Both the position numbers and the translations under genes were made by a program. Below the pieces are notes generated by a model. The model was not told the DNA's origin and did not search any database. It worked only from the letters and a program-made list of their open reading frames with translations. Of a stretch of DNA of 64,000 nt, positions 18,281 to 27,109 are shown one piece after another; positions within the stretch are counted from its first letter, which is position 1; each line of letters begins with the position of its first letter. This stretch comes from Microbacterium sp. 1S1 (GTDB lineage Bacteria; Actinomycetota; Actinomycetes; Actinomycetales; Microbacteriaceae), in NCBI RefSeq assembly GCF_008271365.1, contig NZ_CP043430.1, positions 1,922,001-1,986,000 on the forward strand, written 5' to 3'.

Positions 18281-18967
18281 ATGTCTCGATCGACACGACG
18301 GACGGCGACGCTCGCGGCCGTCGCGATGGCGATGGTCCTCCTCGCCGGTTGCACGGCGGATACGCCCGGACCGCCTCCGCCTTCTCCCTCGGCGACCGTC
18401 GAGACCGAGACCCGGGTCGAGACGGAGGCCGCCGTCACACCCGAGCCGACGCCGACGGACCGCTGCGTGCGGATGTCCGAGGTGGTCAGTTACACCGACG
18501 ACTGGCGGTGGGAGCGTCGGCAGCCGCTCGTCGACCTCGGCTCCAGGGAGTTCGCGCGCGGAGACGTGACCCTCGATGACGACGGCCATGCCGTGAGCTA
18601 TACCGTCGCACCCGGCGACGTCGAGGCCGTGATCGCCGAACGGCTCTGCGCGTACCCGTCCCTCGCGTCACTGAATCACGTGCGAGACCTCTTCCCGGGG
18701 CAGGTGCTGTGGCTGACGCCGGATCCGGACACGCCCTGGGTGCCGTACTTCAGCCCGCTCGACGCCGAGGCGGGGTTCGCCCAGATCCCTTACCAGAACG
18801 CCATGACGGCTGCGGGTCTCGCGGTCGACGCGGGCGAGATCGAGACCGTCCGCAGGATCTGGAACGAGACCCTGTCGAGCATGTTCACGGACCCCGAGAC
18901 CATCGACGCCATCCAGAAGGTGGTCGACGCAGGGGACCCCGACGCGCTGCGGCAGCTCTTCTCATGA
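18281..18967 (+). CDS. Lipoprotein with a LysM-like region
   Basis: 228 residues. Signal peptide with lipobox LAGC (Cys at about residue 24), a Pro/Glu/Thr-rich linker, then YTVAPGDVEAVIAERL and LFPGQVLWLTP, which resemble the start and end of a LysM peptidoglycan-binding repeat. The C-terminal helical part is unassigned. It lies 29 nt after ychF on the same strand. Cell-wall association is inferred. Confidence 0.7.
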   Translation: MSRSTRRTATLAAVAMAMVLLAGCTADTPGPPPPSPSATVETETRVETEAAVTPEPTPTDRCVRMSEVVSYTDDWRWERRQPLVDLGSREFARGDVTLDDDGHAVSYTVAPGDVEAVIAERLCAYPSLASLNHVRDLFPGQVLWLTPDPDTPWVPYFSPLDAEAGFAQIPYQNAMTAAGLAVDAGEIETVRRIWNETLSSMFTDPETIDAIQKVVDAGDPDALRQLFS

Positions 18968-19051
18968 GTCTGCCGGGGCGGCCGCCGAGTCGGGGTCTCG
19001 ATGTCGCGTCGTACGCCTGACAGAGCGGCCGGTGCTGGCGACTGACGGGGA

Positions 19052-19336
19052 CTAGTGCCGCACGCCGGCGTCCGGGCCGTTCCGGTCTTCGAACTCGCGA
19101 AGCGCGCTTCTCGCACGGCGGGTCTCGACGATCCCGACGATGATCCCCGCCGCGAACACGATGACGCTGAGAACTCGCCACAGTCCTGCGGGCGCATCGA
19201 GGAGGAACGCCACGATCCAGCCGATGGTCATCACCGACGAGAAGACGATCGTGTAGACACCCCAGTTCCGCCGCCGCTCCAGCGCCATGCGCTGCTGGAT
19301 GAGTGACGGCTCCCGTCCGCCCGCGGGCTCGTTCAT
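19052..19336 (-). CDS. Small two-helix membrane protein coupled to BLUF gene
   Basis: 94 residues with two transmembrane helices (about 27-48 and 53-73) and a charged C-terminal tail. Its ATG overlaps the BLUF-gene TGA (ATGA, 19333-19336), so the two are translationally coupled. It resembles small 2TM proteins of unknown function in Microbacterium. Because it is the last gene of the cassette, it is a candidate membrane partner for the photoreceptor, which is inference. Confidence 0.75.
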   Translation of the reverse strand: MNEPAGGREPSLIQQRMALERRRNWGVYTIVFSSVMTIGWIVAFLLDAPAGLWRVLSVIVFAAGIIVGIVETRRARSALREFEDRNGPDAGVRH

Positions 19337-19824
19337 ACGCGGAGCGAGCCCGCGGCACTCTCGACCGTGATCGGGGCCGCAGCGCCGGCGCGGGTGCGGA
19401 ACCAGAGCGTGAGCTCGAACAGGGCGCGCTCCATGGTGGAGGAGTCTGCGCCCTCGGCGAGGTCGTCGAAGGAGTCGCGGAAGCCCGTGGGTGCTGCCGT
19501 GGTCGCCGTGCGGAACGAGCGGTAGCCCATCGACCAGTCCGAGAAGAGTCGGGTGATGATCGGCGTCTCCAGGAGGATGCGCATCGCGTCGTGGCGCGGG
19601 TCGTCGGCGATGGTGTCGACGAGTCGACGCACGGCCGCGACCGGTCCTTCGAGCACCTGGAGGAAGCGGCCCTGACGGAACAGGAGCAGCCCCGTGATGT
19701 CGTGGGCCGCGTTGGACCGCCGGCACTGCTCCAAGAGCTGCTCAAGGGCGGTCTCGCGGAACGGCTGCGCCGCCGTGCTCGTGTAGACGAGGCGGAGCAG
19801 CCCGTCGGCCGTGGTCGACGTCAC
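19333..19824 (-). CDS. BLUF-domain blue-light receptor
   Basis: 163 residues. Residues from about 9 to 100 form a BLUF domain, the FAD-binding blue-light sensor: Tyr in LVYTSTA, Asn in RRSNAAHDITGLLL, Gln in RFLQVLEG and the Trp-Ser-Met of DWSMGYRSF correspond to the conserved Tyr-Asn-Gln-(Trp/Met) photocycle residues. The remaining 60 residues contain no output domain such as EAL or cyclase, so it is a short-BLUF protein that must signal through a partner. The GTG start at 19824 overlaps the upstream stop (GTGA). Confidence 0.9.
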   Translation of the reverse strand: MTSTTADGLLRLVYTSTAAQPFRETALEQLLEQCRRSNAAHDITGLLLFRQGRFLQVLEGPVAAVRRLVDTIADDPRHDAMRILLETPIITRLFSDWSMGYRSFRTATTAAPTGFRDSFDDLAEGADSSTMERALFELTLWFRTRAGAAAPITVESAAGSLRV

Positions 19825-20078
19825 CCCTGCACCAGCTCCGGAGTACCGAGGGCGGCATCGCCCTCCGAGGGGCCGGCGTGGGCGACGACCTCCGTGGTCG
19901 CTTCGCTCAACGTGGCGTGCAGACCGAGCGGCTGCGCGGACGCGGAGAACGCGGCGAAGCGGCCGTCGGGCTGACGGTCGACGTAGCCGAGGAAGTCTCC
20001 GCCGCGGCTTCCGACGTGGAAGCCGTCCTCGACGCACGCCCAGAGGACATCCGATGCGGGGTGGGGGGAATCAGGCAC
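19821..20078 (-). CDS. Small hypothetical protein, first gene of BLUF cassette
   Basis: 85 residues, no recognised domain and no signal peptide. It has a GSRGGDFLGYVD segment and an Ala/Gly-rich end. The GTG start at 20078 sits six bases from TAGGGT (20085-20090), and its TGA overlaps the BLUF start. It is therefore expressed with the photoreceptor; role unknown. Confidence 0.7.
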   Translation of the reverse strand: MPDSPHPASDVLWACVEDGFHVGSRGGDFLGYVDRQPDGRFAAFSASAQPLGLHATLSEATTEVVAHAGPSEGDAALGTPELVQG

Positions 20079-20084
20079 GCCACA

Positions 20085-20090
20085 ACCCTA
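20085..20090 (-). promoter_or_regulatory. -10 box of a leaderless promoter (BLUF cassette)
   Basis: TAGGGT on the minus strand, six bases from the GTG at 20078. Predicted promoter of the three-gene BLUF unit. Confidence 0.5.
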
Positions 20091-20162
20091 CGGCGGCGGG
20101 CCGACATCGCCACGGGCCTTGCGCTGACCCGCCTCGATATGGCACACGCGCCGAACGCCGCC

Positions 20163-22523
20163 TCAGTCGCCGGCGCGCGGACGGCCCGGCTCCCGCCAGC
20201 GCGGCGGCACCGGGGCCGGAGTGAGCGGCTCCACACGCGCGGGCGTCGGCACGCGGACCGGGACTCCGGCGTGCAGGACGAGCTCGTCGCCGGCGTGCCG
20301 GATCGTCAGCGGCTCGCCGGCGCTCAGACGGTAGGTCGTCTCCGCGGGCGTGATGTCGACGTGCAGGATGCGGCCGTGCAGTCGAACCCCGAACGTGAGG
20401 CGGGTGAGGCCCTCCGGAAGCTGCGGTCGGAACGACAGGCCCTGGTCGCCCTCCCGCATGCCTCCGTACCCGGCTGTCACGGCGGTCCAGATGCCGGCCA
20501 GGGCGGCGATGTGCAGGCCCTCTTCGGTGTTGCCGTGCAAGTCGTCCAGGTCGAGGGCCGCGAGTTCCGCCAGGTACGCCGACGCCAGCTCGAGATGGCC
20601 GACCTCGGCGGCGATCACAGCCTGCGCCGCCGCAGACAGCGAGGAGTCGCGCACGGTGAGGGCGTCGTAGTAGGCGAACGCTCGGGCCTTCTCCTCCCAC
20701 GTGAACTCCTCGTGGGCCGTGTAGAGCGCGAGGACGAGATCCGCCTGCTTCAGCACCTGCTTGCGGTAGAGGTCGAAGTAGGGGAAGTGGCTGTGCAGCG
20801 GATACTCGTCGGGTCCGGTGGAGTCGAAGTCCCACCGGGCGCGAGAGGTGAAGCCCGCTGACTGGGGGTGCACCTGCCGCTTCTCGTCGTAGAGCACGGT
20901 CATGGCCTCGGCGGCGGACTCCCATGCGGCGATCTCGTCGTCGTCGACTCCGAGGCCCGCGGCGATGTCCGGATGCCGTCGTGCGACGGCGACCGCCCCT
21001 CTGAGGTTCCGGCGCGCGGAGAGGTTGGTGTACACGTTGTCGTCGACGACCGCGGTGTACTCATCCGGACCGGTGACGCCGTCGAGGTGGAACCCGCCGT
21101 CGTCGTCCCATCGCCCGAGGGACAGCCAGAGTCGCGCGGTCTCGACGAGCATCTCGGCGCCCGCCTCCCGCTCGAAGCCGTGGTCGCCGGTGGCTCGGAC
21201 GTAGTGCATCACGGCTCCGGCCACGGCGGCGTTGATATGGAAGGCCGCCGTGCTCGCCGGCCAGTATCCGGAGCTCTCCCGCCCGTCGATCGTGCGCCAG
21301 GCGAAGGACGCGCCGCGGAGGCCGAGAGTGCGCGCCCGCTCCCTGGCACGATCGAGCGTCGCGTGGCGCCAGCGCAGCGCCTGGAGCGCGGCATCGGGGG
21401 CGGTCGAGGTGAGCACGGGGAGCACGAACGCCTCGAAGTCCCAGAACGTGTGGCCCTCATAGCCGGAGCCGGTGAGACCCTTGCCCGGCACGGATCGAGC
21501 CTCGGCGCGCGCCGACGCCTGGAACATCTGGAACAGGGCGAAGCGCACGGCCTGCTGCAGACGCGCATCGCCGTCGATGCGGACGTCGCCGCACTCCCAG
21601 TAGCGATCGAGGACCGCGCGCTGCCCTTCGACCAGGGCGTCCCAGCCCAGGCGGGCGGCTTCCTCCACGGCTTCCTCCGCGCGGTCCCGCAGGGTCTGCG
21701 CGGAGAGAGAGCCCGACCACTCGTGACCGACGAGCTTGACGATCTCCAGCTCCTCCCCGGCGGCGAGGTCCACGCGGATGCGGGTGCGCGACAGGTCGCC
21801 GTCCGCCTCGACGGACACCTGGGGCACGTCGGCCCCCGTCGTGCGCACGAGGTGATCCGCGCTCACGGCGAGCTGCAGCCCGCTGCGACGGGTCCGGTGC
21901 TGCAGCGTAGTCCGCGAGCCGAGGACGGTCGCGTCCACCGCCTCCAGCGGTCGAGCGAGGAGATCCTGGACCCGCGGGTCGTCGTGCGAGGTGGGCAGTG
22001 GTTCGTTCGCGAGCACCTCGGACAGCACGGTGACCGCGAGCGGGCCGCCGACTGCCGTCACGCGGTAGCGCACGGCGGCCAGGGACCGGTGTTCGAGCGA
22101 CACCAGGCGGGTCGAGGCGATGTGCGCGCGCCGCCCCTCCGCCGACTCCCAGTCCACCTCCCGGTGCAGCGTGCCCGCGCGAAGATCGAGACGGCGGGTG
22201 TGCGCGTGTACAGTCCCGTGTTCGACGTCGAACGGCTCATCGCCGACGAGCAGGCGGATGAGCTGCCCGTTCGGGACGTTGATCACCGCCTGGCCCGTCT
22301 CCGGATAGCCGTAGCCGTCTTCCGCGTACGGCATCGGATGATCCTCGAAGACCCCGTTGAGGTAGCTTCCTGCGACACCGCGCGGATCCCCTTCGTCGAG
22401 GTTGCCGCGCCAGCCGACGTGACCGTTGGAGAGCCCGAAGACCGACTCCTCCTGTGCGAGATGGGCGGGGTCGAGGCTGTCGATGCCGACGGCCCAGGGC
22501 TCGACGGTGAAGCGCGCCGTCAT
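20163..22523 (-). CDS. Glycoside hydrolase family 65 protein (disaccharide phosphorylase)
   Basis: 786 residues, typical for GH65 enzymes such as maltose, trehalose or kojibiose phosphorylase. An N-terminal beta-sandwich is followed by the (alpha/alpha)6 barrel. The catalytic acid is the Glu in DGVTGPDEYTAVVDDNVYTN; the phosphate-binding region near the barrel end is present. Which disaccharide it cleaves cannot be told from sequence. The ATG at 22523 is preceded by AGGAC. About 150 nt separate it from the upstream SDR gene on the same strand. Confidence 0.92.
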   Translation of the reverse strand: MTARFTVEPWAVGIDSLDPAHLAQEESVFGLSNGHVGWRGNLDEGDPRGVAGSYLNGVFEDHPMPYAEDGYGYPETGQAVINVPNGQLIRLLVGDEPFDVEHGTVHAHTRRLDLRAGTLHREVDWESAEGRRAHIASTRLVSLEHRSLAAVRYRVTAVGGPLAVTVLSEVLANEPLPTSHDDPRVQDLLARPLEAVDATVLGSRTTLQHRTRRSGLQLAVSADHLVRTTGADVPQVSVEADGDLSRTRIRVDLAAGEELEIVKLVGHEWSGSLSAQTLRDRAEEAVEEAARLGWDALVEGQRAVLDRYWECGDVRIDGDARLQQAVRFALFQMFQASARAEARSVPGKGLTGSGYEGHTFWDFEAFVLPVLTSTAPDAALQALRWRHATLDRARERARTLGLRGASFAWRTIDGRESSGYWPASTAAFHINAAVAGAVMHYVRATGDHGFEREAGAEMLVETARLWLSLGRWDDDGGFHLDGVTGPDEYTAVVDDNVYTNLSARRNLRGAVAVARRHPDIAAGLGVDDDEIAAWESAAEAMTVLYDEKRQVHPQSAGFTSRARWDFDSTGPDEYPLHSHFPYFDLYRKQVLKQADLVLALYTAHEEFTWEEKARAFAYYDALTVRDSSLSAAAQAVIAAEVGHLELASAYLAELAALDLDDLHGNTEEGLHIAALAGIWTAVTAGYGGMREGDQGLSFRPQLPEGLTRLTFGVRLHGRILHVDITPAETTYRLSAGEPLTIRHAGDELVLHAGVPVRVPTPARVEPLTPAPVPPRWREPGRPRAGD

Positions 22524-22673
22524 CGATTCGTCCTGGCCTCGCGGCGGACGTCGGGGGAGGGGGCGAGGAGGCCGAGGCGCATGTGGATCCCTTCTTCCGG
22601 TTGCGTCGACGGTATCCGTGCCGTTCCCTCGTCGCGAGGGAGTTGCGCCGTGCCGATGCGGTCGGGTAGGCGG

Positions 22674-23642
22674 TCAGCGACGCACGCCACGCGAGGGGAG
22701 CAGCACCACGCCCAGGACCGCCACGATCACCGCGGTGCGCCAGCCCGGGTGCACGCGCAACCACGTGGTGACGCTCCCGCGTCCGCGGTGCGGCAGCCCG
22801 CCGCGCTGCTCGGTGTCCCGGAGTGGGCCGACGAGGTTCCCGAACTGCGCCGGCGCGTCCTCGGCCGTGCGCATCATTCTCGGGCCGAAACGACCGAGGG
22901 TGGCATCGAGCAGGCCGGGAGCCACTCGTTGGACGCCAGTGAGCAGGAGCGCGCCACCGCCGACATGGATGGTGCGGGCGGGACGCCGCGCGGCGTAGAC
23001 GATGGCCTGCGCGACCGACCGGGCCCGGTAGTGGGGGTGCGGTCCGCTCGGCCGATACGTCATCCGGCTGCGGGCATGGCGATAGATCGGCGTGTCGATG
23101 ACGGCCGGGCGGATGACGGTGATCGTGACGGGCGCTCGCTCAGCGCGCAGCTCGCGACGGAGGGCGTCGACCGCCCCTTCCACCGCGTGCTTCGAGGCGG
23201 CATAGGCACCGTGCAGCGGCATCGCGACGATCGCCTCGGCCGAGCTCACGACGATGATGCTGCCGCCCGAGCGGCGAAGTGCCGGGAGTGCCGCCTGGAT
23301 GCCGTTGAGCTGTCCGACGACGTTGATGTCGAGGATCCGACGGAACTCCTCGGGGGTGGTGTCGGCGAGCGGGGCGTAGAGGAGCACACCCGCGTTGCCG
23401 ACCCAGGTGTCGATCCGACCGAACTCATGCTCGACCCGGTCGACGGCCTGCTGGACCGCCCGGCGGTCGGAGACGTCGCACACGACGCCCCGGACGTCGC
23501 CGCCCTCCGCCGCGATCTCCTCCACCGTCTCGGCCAGCGCCGCTTCCCCGCGGGCGAGGAGGACCACGGAGGCACCGGCTCGCGCGAAGGCGGCGGCGGC
23601 CTCCCGGCCGATGCCTCGGGAGCCGCCGGTGATCACCACCAC
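22674..23642 (-). CDS. SDR family oxidoreductase (start uncertain)
   Basis: Short-chain dehydrogenase/reductase. The Rossmann motif TGGSRGIG begins at residue 5, NAG lies near residue 95, and the catalytic Ser...Tyr-x3-Lys is SSAEAIVAMPLHGAYAASK. The C-terminus has a transmembrane helix, as in membrane-bound SDRs. The GTG at 23642 gives almost no residues before the first beta strand. An ATG at 23713, one base after the catalase stop, would read into this frame only if the run of eight G near 23683-23690 had nine, so a frameshift or sequence error at the homopolymer is possible. Confidence 0.85.
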   Translation of the reverse strand: MVVITGGSRGIGREAAAAFARAGASVVLLARGEAALAETVEEIAAEGGDVRGVVCDVSDRRAVQQAVDRVEHEFGRIDTWVGNAGVLLYAPLADTTPEEFRRILDINVVGQLNGIQAALPALRRSGGSIIVVSSAEAIVAMPLHGAYAASKHAVEGAVDALRRELRAERAPVTITVIRPAVIDTPIYRHARSRMTYRPSGPHPHYRARSVAQAIVYAARRPARTIHVGGGALLLTGVQRVAPGLLDATLGRFGPRMMRTAEDAPAQFGNLVGPLRDTEQRGGLPHRGRGSVTTWLRVHPGWRTAVIVAVLGVVLLPSRGVRR

Positions 23643-23714
23643 CTGCGCGTCGAGGGGCGGGCGTCGCGCGGGGTGCGCGCCGCCCCCCCCGTCCGGATGA
23701 GCCGTGCCCGCATC

Positions 23715-24596
23715 TCACTCCTTGTGGAGCGCGTCCTGCGCGGCGCCTGCCACCTTCTCCACGACGTTCGGCAGCTCGGTGGTGCCGTAGAAACGCGCGT
23801 CGGGGTGGGTGGGCGGAGGCATCTCGGCCGTGGTGGTCGGGCCCTCGTGGTAGCTGAACTCGCCGTGTCCGTCCGGCGTGGGGCCGGATGCCCACGTGCC
23901 TTCAGCGGCAGCAGGACCGTCGCTGAAGTTGAGGTACTGGTACGACACGTCTCGGTGCTCCTTGGACAGCGGGAAGTTGCTGGGCACGGGCAGCTTCTCG
24001 GCGCCCTCGGCCTTGAGCTCCTCCGCGGCGGCGAGCCACTGGTTCTGATGCATGGTGTCGCGAGCGAGCAGGAAGCTCAGGAGGTCCCGCACGCCGTGGT
24101 CGTCGGTCATGTGGTAGAGCCGCGCGACCTGCACCCTGCCCTGCATCTCGGCATTGGCGTTGGCCATGAAGTCGGCCAGCAGGTTGCCGCTCGCCGTGAT
24201 GTACGAGCCCTGCCACGGGTTGCCGTTGCTGTCGACCGGGCGGGCGCCCGCGCCAGCGACGATGCCCTGCTGCACGTCGGTTCCGCCCACGATGGCGGCG
24301 ACCGTCGGGTCGTCCTGCACGGCGTCCTCCGTGATACCGAGCGGCGACTTCTCGAGGAGCTGCGCGATCATCACGGCCAGCATCTCGACGTGGCCCATCT
24401 CCTCGGCTCCGATTCCGAAGACGAGGTCGCGGTACTTGCCCGGGATGTGCATGTTCCACGCCTGGAACTGATATTGCAGCGCGACGGTGATCTCGCCGTA
24501 CTGCCCGCCGAGCACCTCTTGCAGCTTGCGGGCGTAGACCGCGTCCGGGGCCTCGGGCGTGGCCGAGAATTGGAGCTCCTGTCGATGGAAGAACAT
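23715..24596 (-). CDS. Manganese catalase
   Basis: 293 residues of the ferritin-like dimanganese catalase family, which removes H2O2. The first metal-binding Glu lies in the LQYQFQAWNM helix region, and the second helix pair is IGAEEMGHVEML, with HQNQWLAAAEEL further on. I start at the ATG at 24596 (MFFHRQELQF), the standard N-terminus of this family, although the frame opens upstream. Tandem with the SDR gene, whose likely native ATG lies one base past this stop. Divergent from the M20 peptidase gene. Confidence 0.93.
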   Translation of the reverse strand: MFFHRQELQFSATPEAPDAVYARKLQEVLGGQYGEITVALQYQFQAWNMHIPGKYRDLVFGIGAEEMGHVEMLAVMIAQLLEKSPLGITEDAVQDDPTVAAIVGGTDVQQGIVAGAGARPVDSNGNPWQGSYITASGNLLADFMANANAEMQGRVQVARLYHMTDDHGVRDLLSFLLARDTMHQNQWLAAAEELKAEGAEKLPVPSNFPLSKEHRDVSYQYLNFSDGPAAAEGTWASGPTPDGHGEFSYHEGPTTTAEMPPPTHPDARFYGTTELPNVVEKVAGAAQDALHKE

Positions 24597-24799
24597 ATCG
24601 AGCCTTTCTCTTCTGGGGATGGGCTGGCCATGCAACGCCGGGGCGGCCGATCCACTCAGGGCCTTTCCAAACCCGGGTCCGCCTGGGACAATCCCTCCCG
24701 GCCGCACCGCGGCCACGCGGCCCGCTCACCGGTAGCGGCTTCTGCTCTGCGCCGTCAACCCCCGCCCGTTTCCGTCGCCGTCCGGGCAGGGTGGGCGAC

Positions 24800-26194
24800 A
24801 TGGCGGAGGAGACGGCGGCAGACCACGACGCGATCGGTGCCTTCCTCCGCGCCTCGCTGGACGAGGTGGTGGAGCGGCTGTCCGCGTGGGTCGAGATCCC
24901 GTCCGTGTCGGCCGACCCCGACCGCCGTATGGACGGCGTGCGGTCCGCGCACTGGATCGCCGGCGAGCTGCGCGACGCGGGCTTCACGACCGCGCTGCTG
25001 CCGGCGGGAGAAGCCGTGACCGTGTTCGCCGAGCGCTGGGTGACGGCCGACGCTCCCACGGTCCTCGTCTACACCCATCACGATGTGCGTCACGCGAAGC
25101 CGGAGGAATGGAGCGAGACGGCGCCGTTCACGCCGGTGCTCCGCGACGGGCGCCTGTACGGTCGCGGTGCGTCGGACGCGAAGGGGCAGGCTCTCGCGCA
25201 CGTGTGGGCGCAGCGAGCGCTCGAGGCCGTGGACGGACCCGGCGCCGGCGTGAACCTCAAGCTGCTCATCGACGGTGAGGAGGAGATCGGTTCGCCCCAC
25301 CTCAAAGGCGTGCTGGAGGGAGACCCCGCACGGTTCGCGTGCGACCTGGTCGTGTTCTCGGACACCCTGCAGTGGCAGGTCGACTCCCCGGCCCCGGTCA
25401 CCTCGATGCGGGGCACCCTGACGGCGACGCTCACGGTCCAGGGCCCCGACCGCGACGTGCACAGCGGCGCCGCCTCGGGAGTGACCGTGAACCCGGCGCT
25501 CGTGCTGTCTCGTGTGCTCGCACGGCTGCACGACGAGGAGGGACGCATCGCGGTCCCCGGGTTCTACGACGAGGTCGCGCCGATCAGCGATGAGCGCGCA
25601 GCGGACCTGGAGGCCCTGCCCTTCGATCCGGAGGACTGGACACGACGTACGGAGACCAGGGTGATCGTGGGGGAGCCGGGCTACACGCCGAAAGAGCGTC
25701 TCTGGGAGCGCCCCGCCATCGAGGTGATCTCGCTGCTCGCGGGGGACCCGGAGGGCATCGAGCGCTCCGTCATCCCGAGGGAGGCCATGGCGTCGCTGAG
25801 CATCCGGACGGTGTCGGGTCAGCGCAACCACGACGTCGCCGATCTGCTCCGTGCCTTCATCGCCGAGGTCATGCCGACGGAGGCGGCGTACCGCCTCGAG
25901 GTGGACGAGGACATCGCGCAGGAGCCGTACGTCTCGCCTCCCGGCCCGATGCGGGATGCCCTCGAGCGCGCTCTCGCCCGCGGCTACGGTCGAGCCGTGC
26001 AGGGGCGGATGGGCAACGCCGGGGGAGGGCCGGCCGATCTGCTGTCCGAGGAGCTGGGAGTTCCGGTGATCTTTCTCGGCACGGGGCTGCCGGAGGACCA
26101 CTGGCATGCGAGCGACGAGAGCATCGATCTGAGGATGCTCGTCCGCGGCGCCGCGACCCTCGCGCATCTGTGGCGCGAGCTCGCCGCCGCCTGA
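24800..26194 (+). CDS. M20 family metallopeptidase (dipeptidase-like)
   Basis: 464 residues, cytoplasmic zinc peptidase of the M20/ArgE/DapE group. Zinc-site motifs: VYTHHDVRH (first His and Asp), GRGASDAKGQALAHV (bridging Asp), and DGEEEIGSPHL (catalytic Glu and next ligand), with a lid domain in the middle and a closing His near GTGLPEDHWHASDE. The ATG at 24800 has AGGG about eight bases upstream; a GTG nine bases earlier is possible. Confidence 0.92.
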   Translation: MAEETAADHDAIGAFLRASLDEVVERLSAWVEIPSVSADPDRRMDGVRSAHWIAGELRDAGFTTALLPAGEAVTVFAERWVTADAPTVLVYTHHDVRHAKPEEWSETAPFTPVLRDGRLYGRGASDAKGQALAHVWAQRALEAVDGPGAGVNLKLLIDGEEEIGSPHLKGVLEGDPARFACDLVVFSDTLQWQVDSPAPVTSMRGTLTATLTVQGPDRDVHSGAASGVTVNPALVLSRVLARLHDEEGRIAVPGFYDEVAPISDERAADLEALPFDPEDWTRRTETRVIVGEPGYTPKERLWERPAIEVISLLAGDPEGIERSVIPREAMASLSIRTVSGQRNHDVADLLRAFIAEVMPTEAAYRLEVDEDIAQEPYVSPPGPMRDALERALARGYGRAVQGRMGNAGGGPADLLSEELGVPVIFLGTGLPEDHWHASDESIDLRMLVRGAATLAHLWRELAAA

Positions 26195-26341
26195 AGACTC
26201 CGCCGGGGGATGCGAGGAGGAGGCTCGTCCCCCGGCGGGCTACGCTGGACGCAGGCGTCACCGCCCGGTGCCCGGTCGCAGGAGCCCGGAGCGGACGGCG
26301 CCCGCGAACCTGACACCGACGGCTTGAGGAGAACGACGCCG

Positions 26342-26911
26342 ATGACCGACACCCAGATCTTCGAGCCCGACGGCCGCGCGATCCCCTTCGTCGACGAGGG
26401 TGACGGCCCGGTCAAGCTGGTGCTCATCCAGGAGCGCGGCCTCGCCGCCGACGTGCTTGGAGTGGTGGGTCACTACCTGGCCGAGGAGGCCGGCTTCCAC
26501 GTGGTGCGGATCGGCCATCGATCCGACGACGCCGACATCTCGATCGAGGACCGCGTCGCGGACGCGCTCGCCGTCATCGACCACATCGGCCTCGGCGACA
26601 CGTGGATCGGCGGACACGGCTTCGGCGGCACGATCGCCCGGTCCTTCGCGCTGGCTCATCCGGAGCGCGTGAACGGTCTCGCGCTGCTCGGCGTCGAAGA
26701 CGTGGAGACGCCCCTCGCCCCGGTGATCCCGGTGCTGCTGATCCAGGGCACGGCCGACGCGGTCACCCCGCCGGCGAACGCCGAGAGCCTGCGCGCCACG
26801 GCTCCGGAGCGCGCCAGCATCAAGGTCGTCGACGGCGGCGACCACCTGTTCCCGATGACGCACCCGATCGAGACGGCCGTCGTGCTCGAAGAGTACCTCG
26901 ACTGGGACTGA
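26342..26911 (+). CDS. Alpha/beta-hydrolase fold protein lacking the nucleophile
   Basis: 189 residues with the alpha/beta-hydrolase layout. The acid (IQGTADAVTPP) and the His (GGDHLFPM) sites are present, but the nucleophile elbow reads GHGFGG, with Gly where Ser/Asp/Cys is expected. It is therefore probably a non-hydrolytic member or uses another residue. The ATG follows GAGGAG with a long spacing. Substrate unknown. The fold call is sound; enzymatic activity is doubtful. Confidence 0.75.
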   Translation: MTDTQIFEPDGRAIPFVDEGDGPVKLVLIQERGLAADVLGVVGHYLAEEAGFHVVRIGHRSDDADISIEDRVADALAVIDHIGLGDTWIGGHGFGGTIARSFALAHPERVNGLALLGVEDVETPLAPVIPVLLIQGTADAVTPPANAESLRATAPERASIKVVDGGDHLFPMTHPIETAVVLEEYLDWD

Positions 26912-26926
26912 GGGTGGCACTGCGGG

Positions 26927-27046
26927 TCAGAGGTCGCTGAAGTCGTTCGCAGGGACCATGATCTGCGTGACGGCGTCGCCGTCGAGCACGAACATCGTGT
27001 AGATGATCCCGGTGGAGCCCGGTCGGGTCAGGGACTGCGTGTCAGA
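26927..27046 (-). pseudogene. Possible C-terminal remnant of a gene
   Basis: An open minus-strand stretch encodes about 39 residues ending in VPANDFSDL and a TGA, protein-like in composition (GIIYTMFVLDGD). It lacks any plausible start before the hairpin at 27065-27096. Either a decayed gene end or chance. No family recognised. Confidence 0.3.
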
Positions 27047-27064
27047 CCGTGCTCGGAGACGGCA

Positions 27065-27096
27065 GGACGCCGCGGCCGGGGGGGGCCGCGGCGTCC
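27065..27096 (-). terminator. Hairpin terminator of the HesB-like gene
   Basis: A perfect 13-bp stem (27065-27077 with 27084-27096) with a six-G loop lies 14 nt after the stop of the minus-strand gene at 27110. Confidence 0.75.
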
Positions 27097-27109
27097 GAAG
27101 TCCGTCGTC

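Noticed and set aside
20868..25019. A 1383-codon plus-strand open frame
   Set aside because: It is antisense to the GH65, SDR and catalase genes, has low-complexity Arg/Gly/His-rich translation and no motifs; such shadows are expected at high GC.
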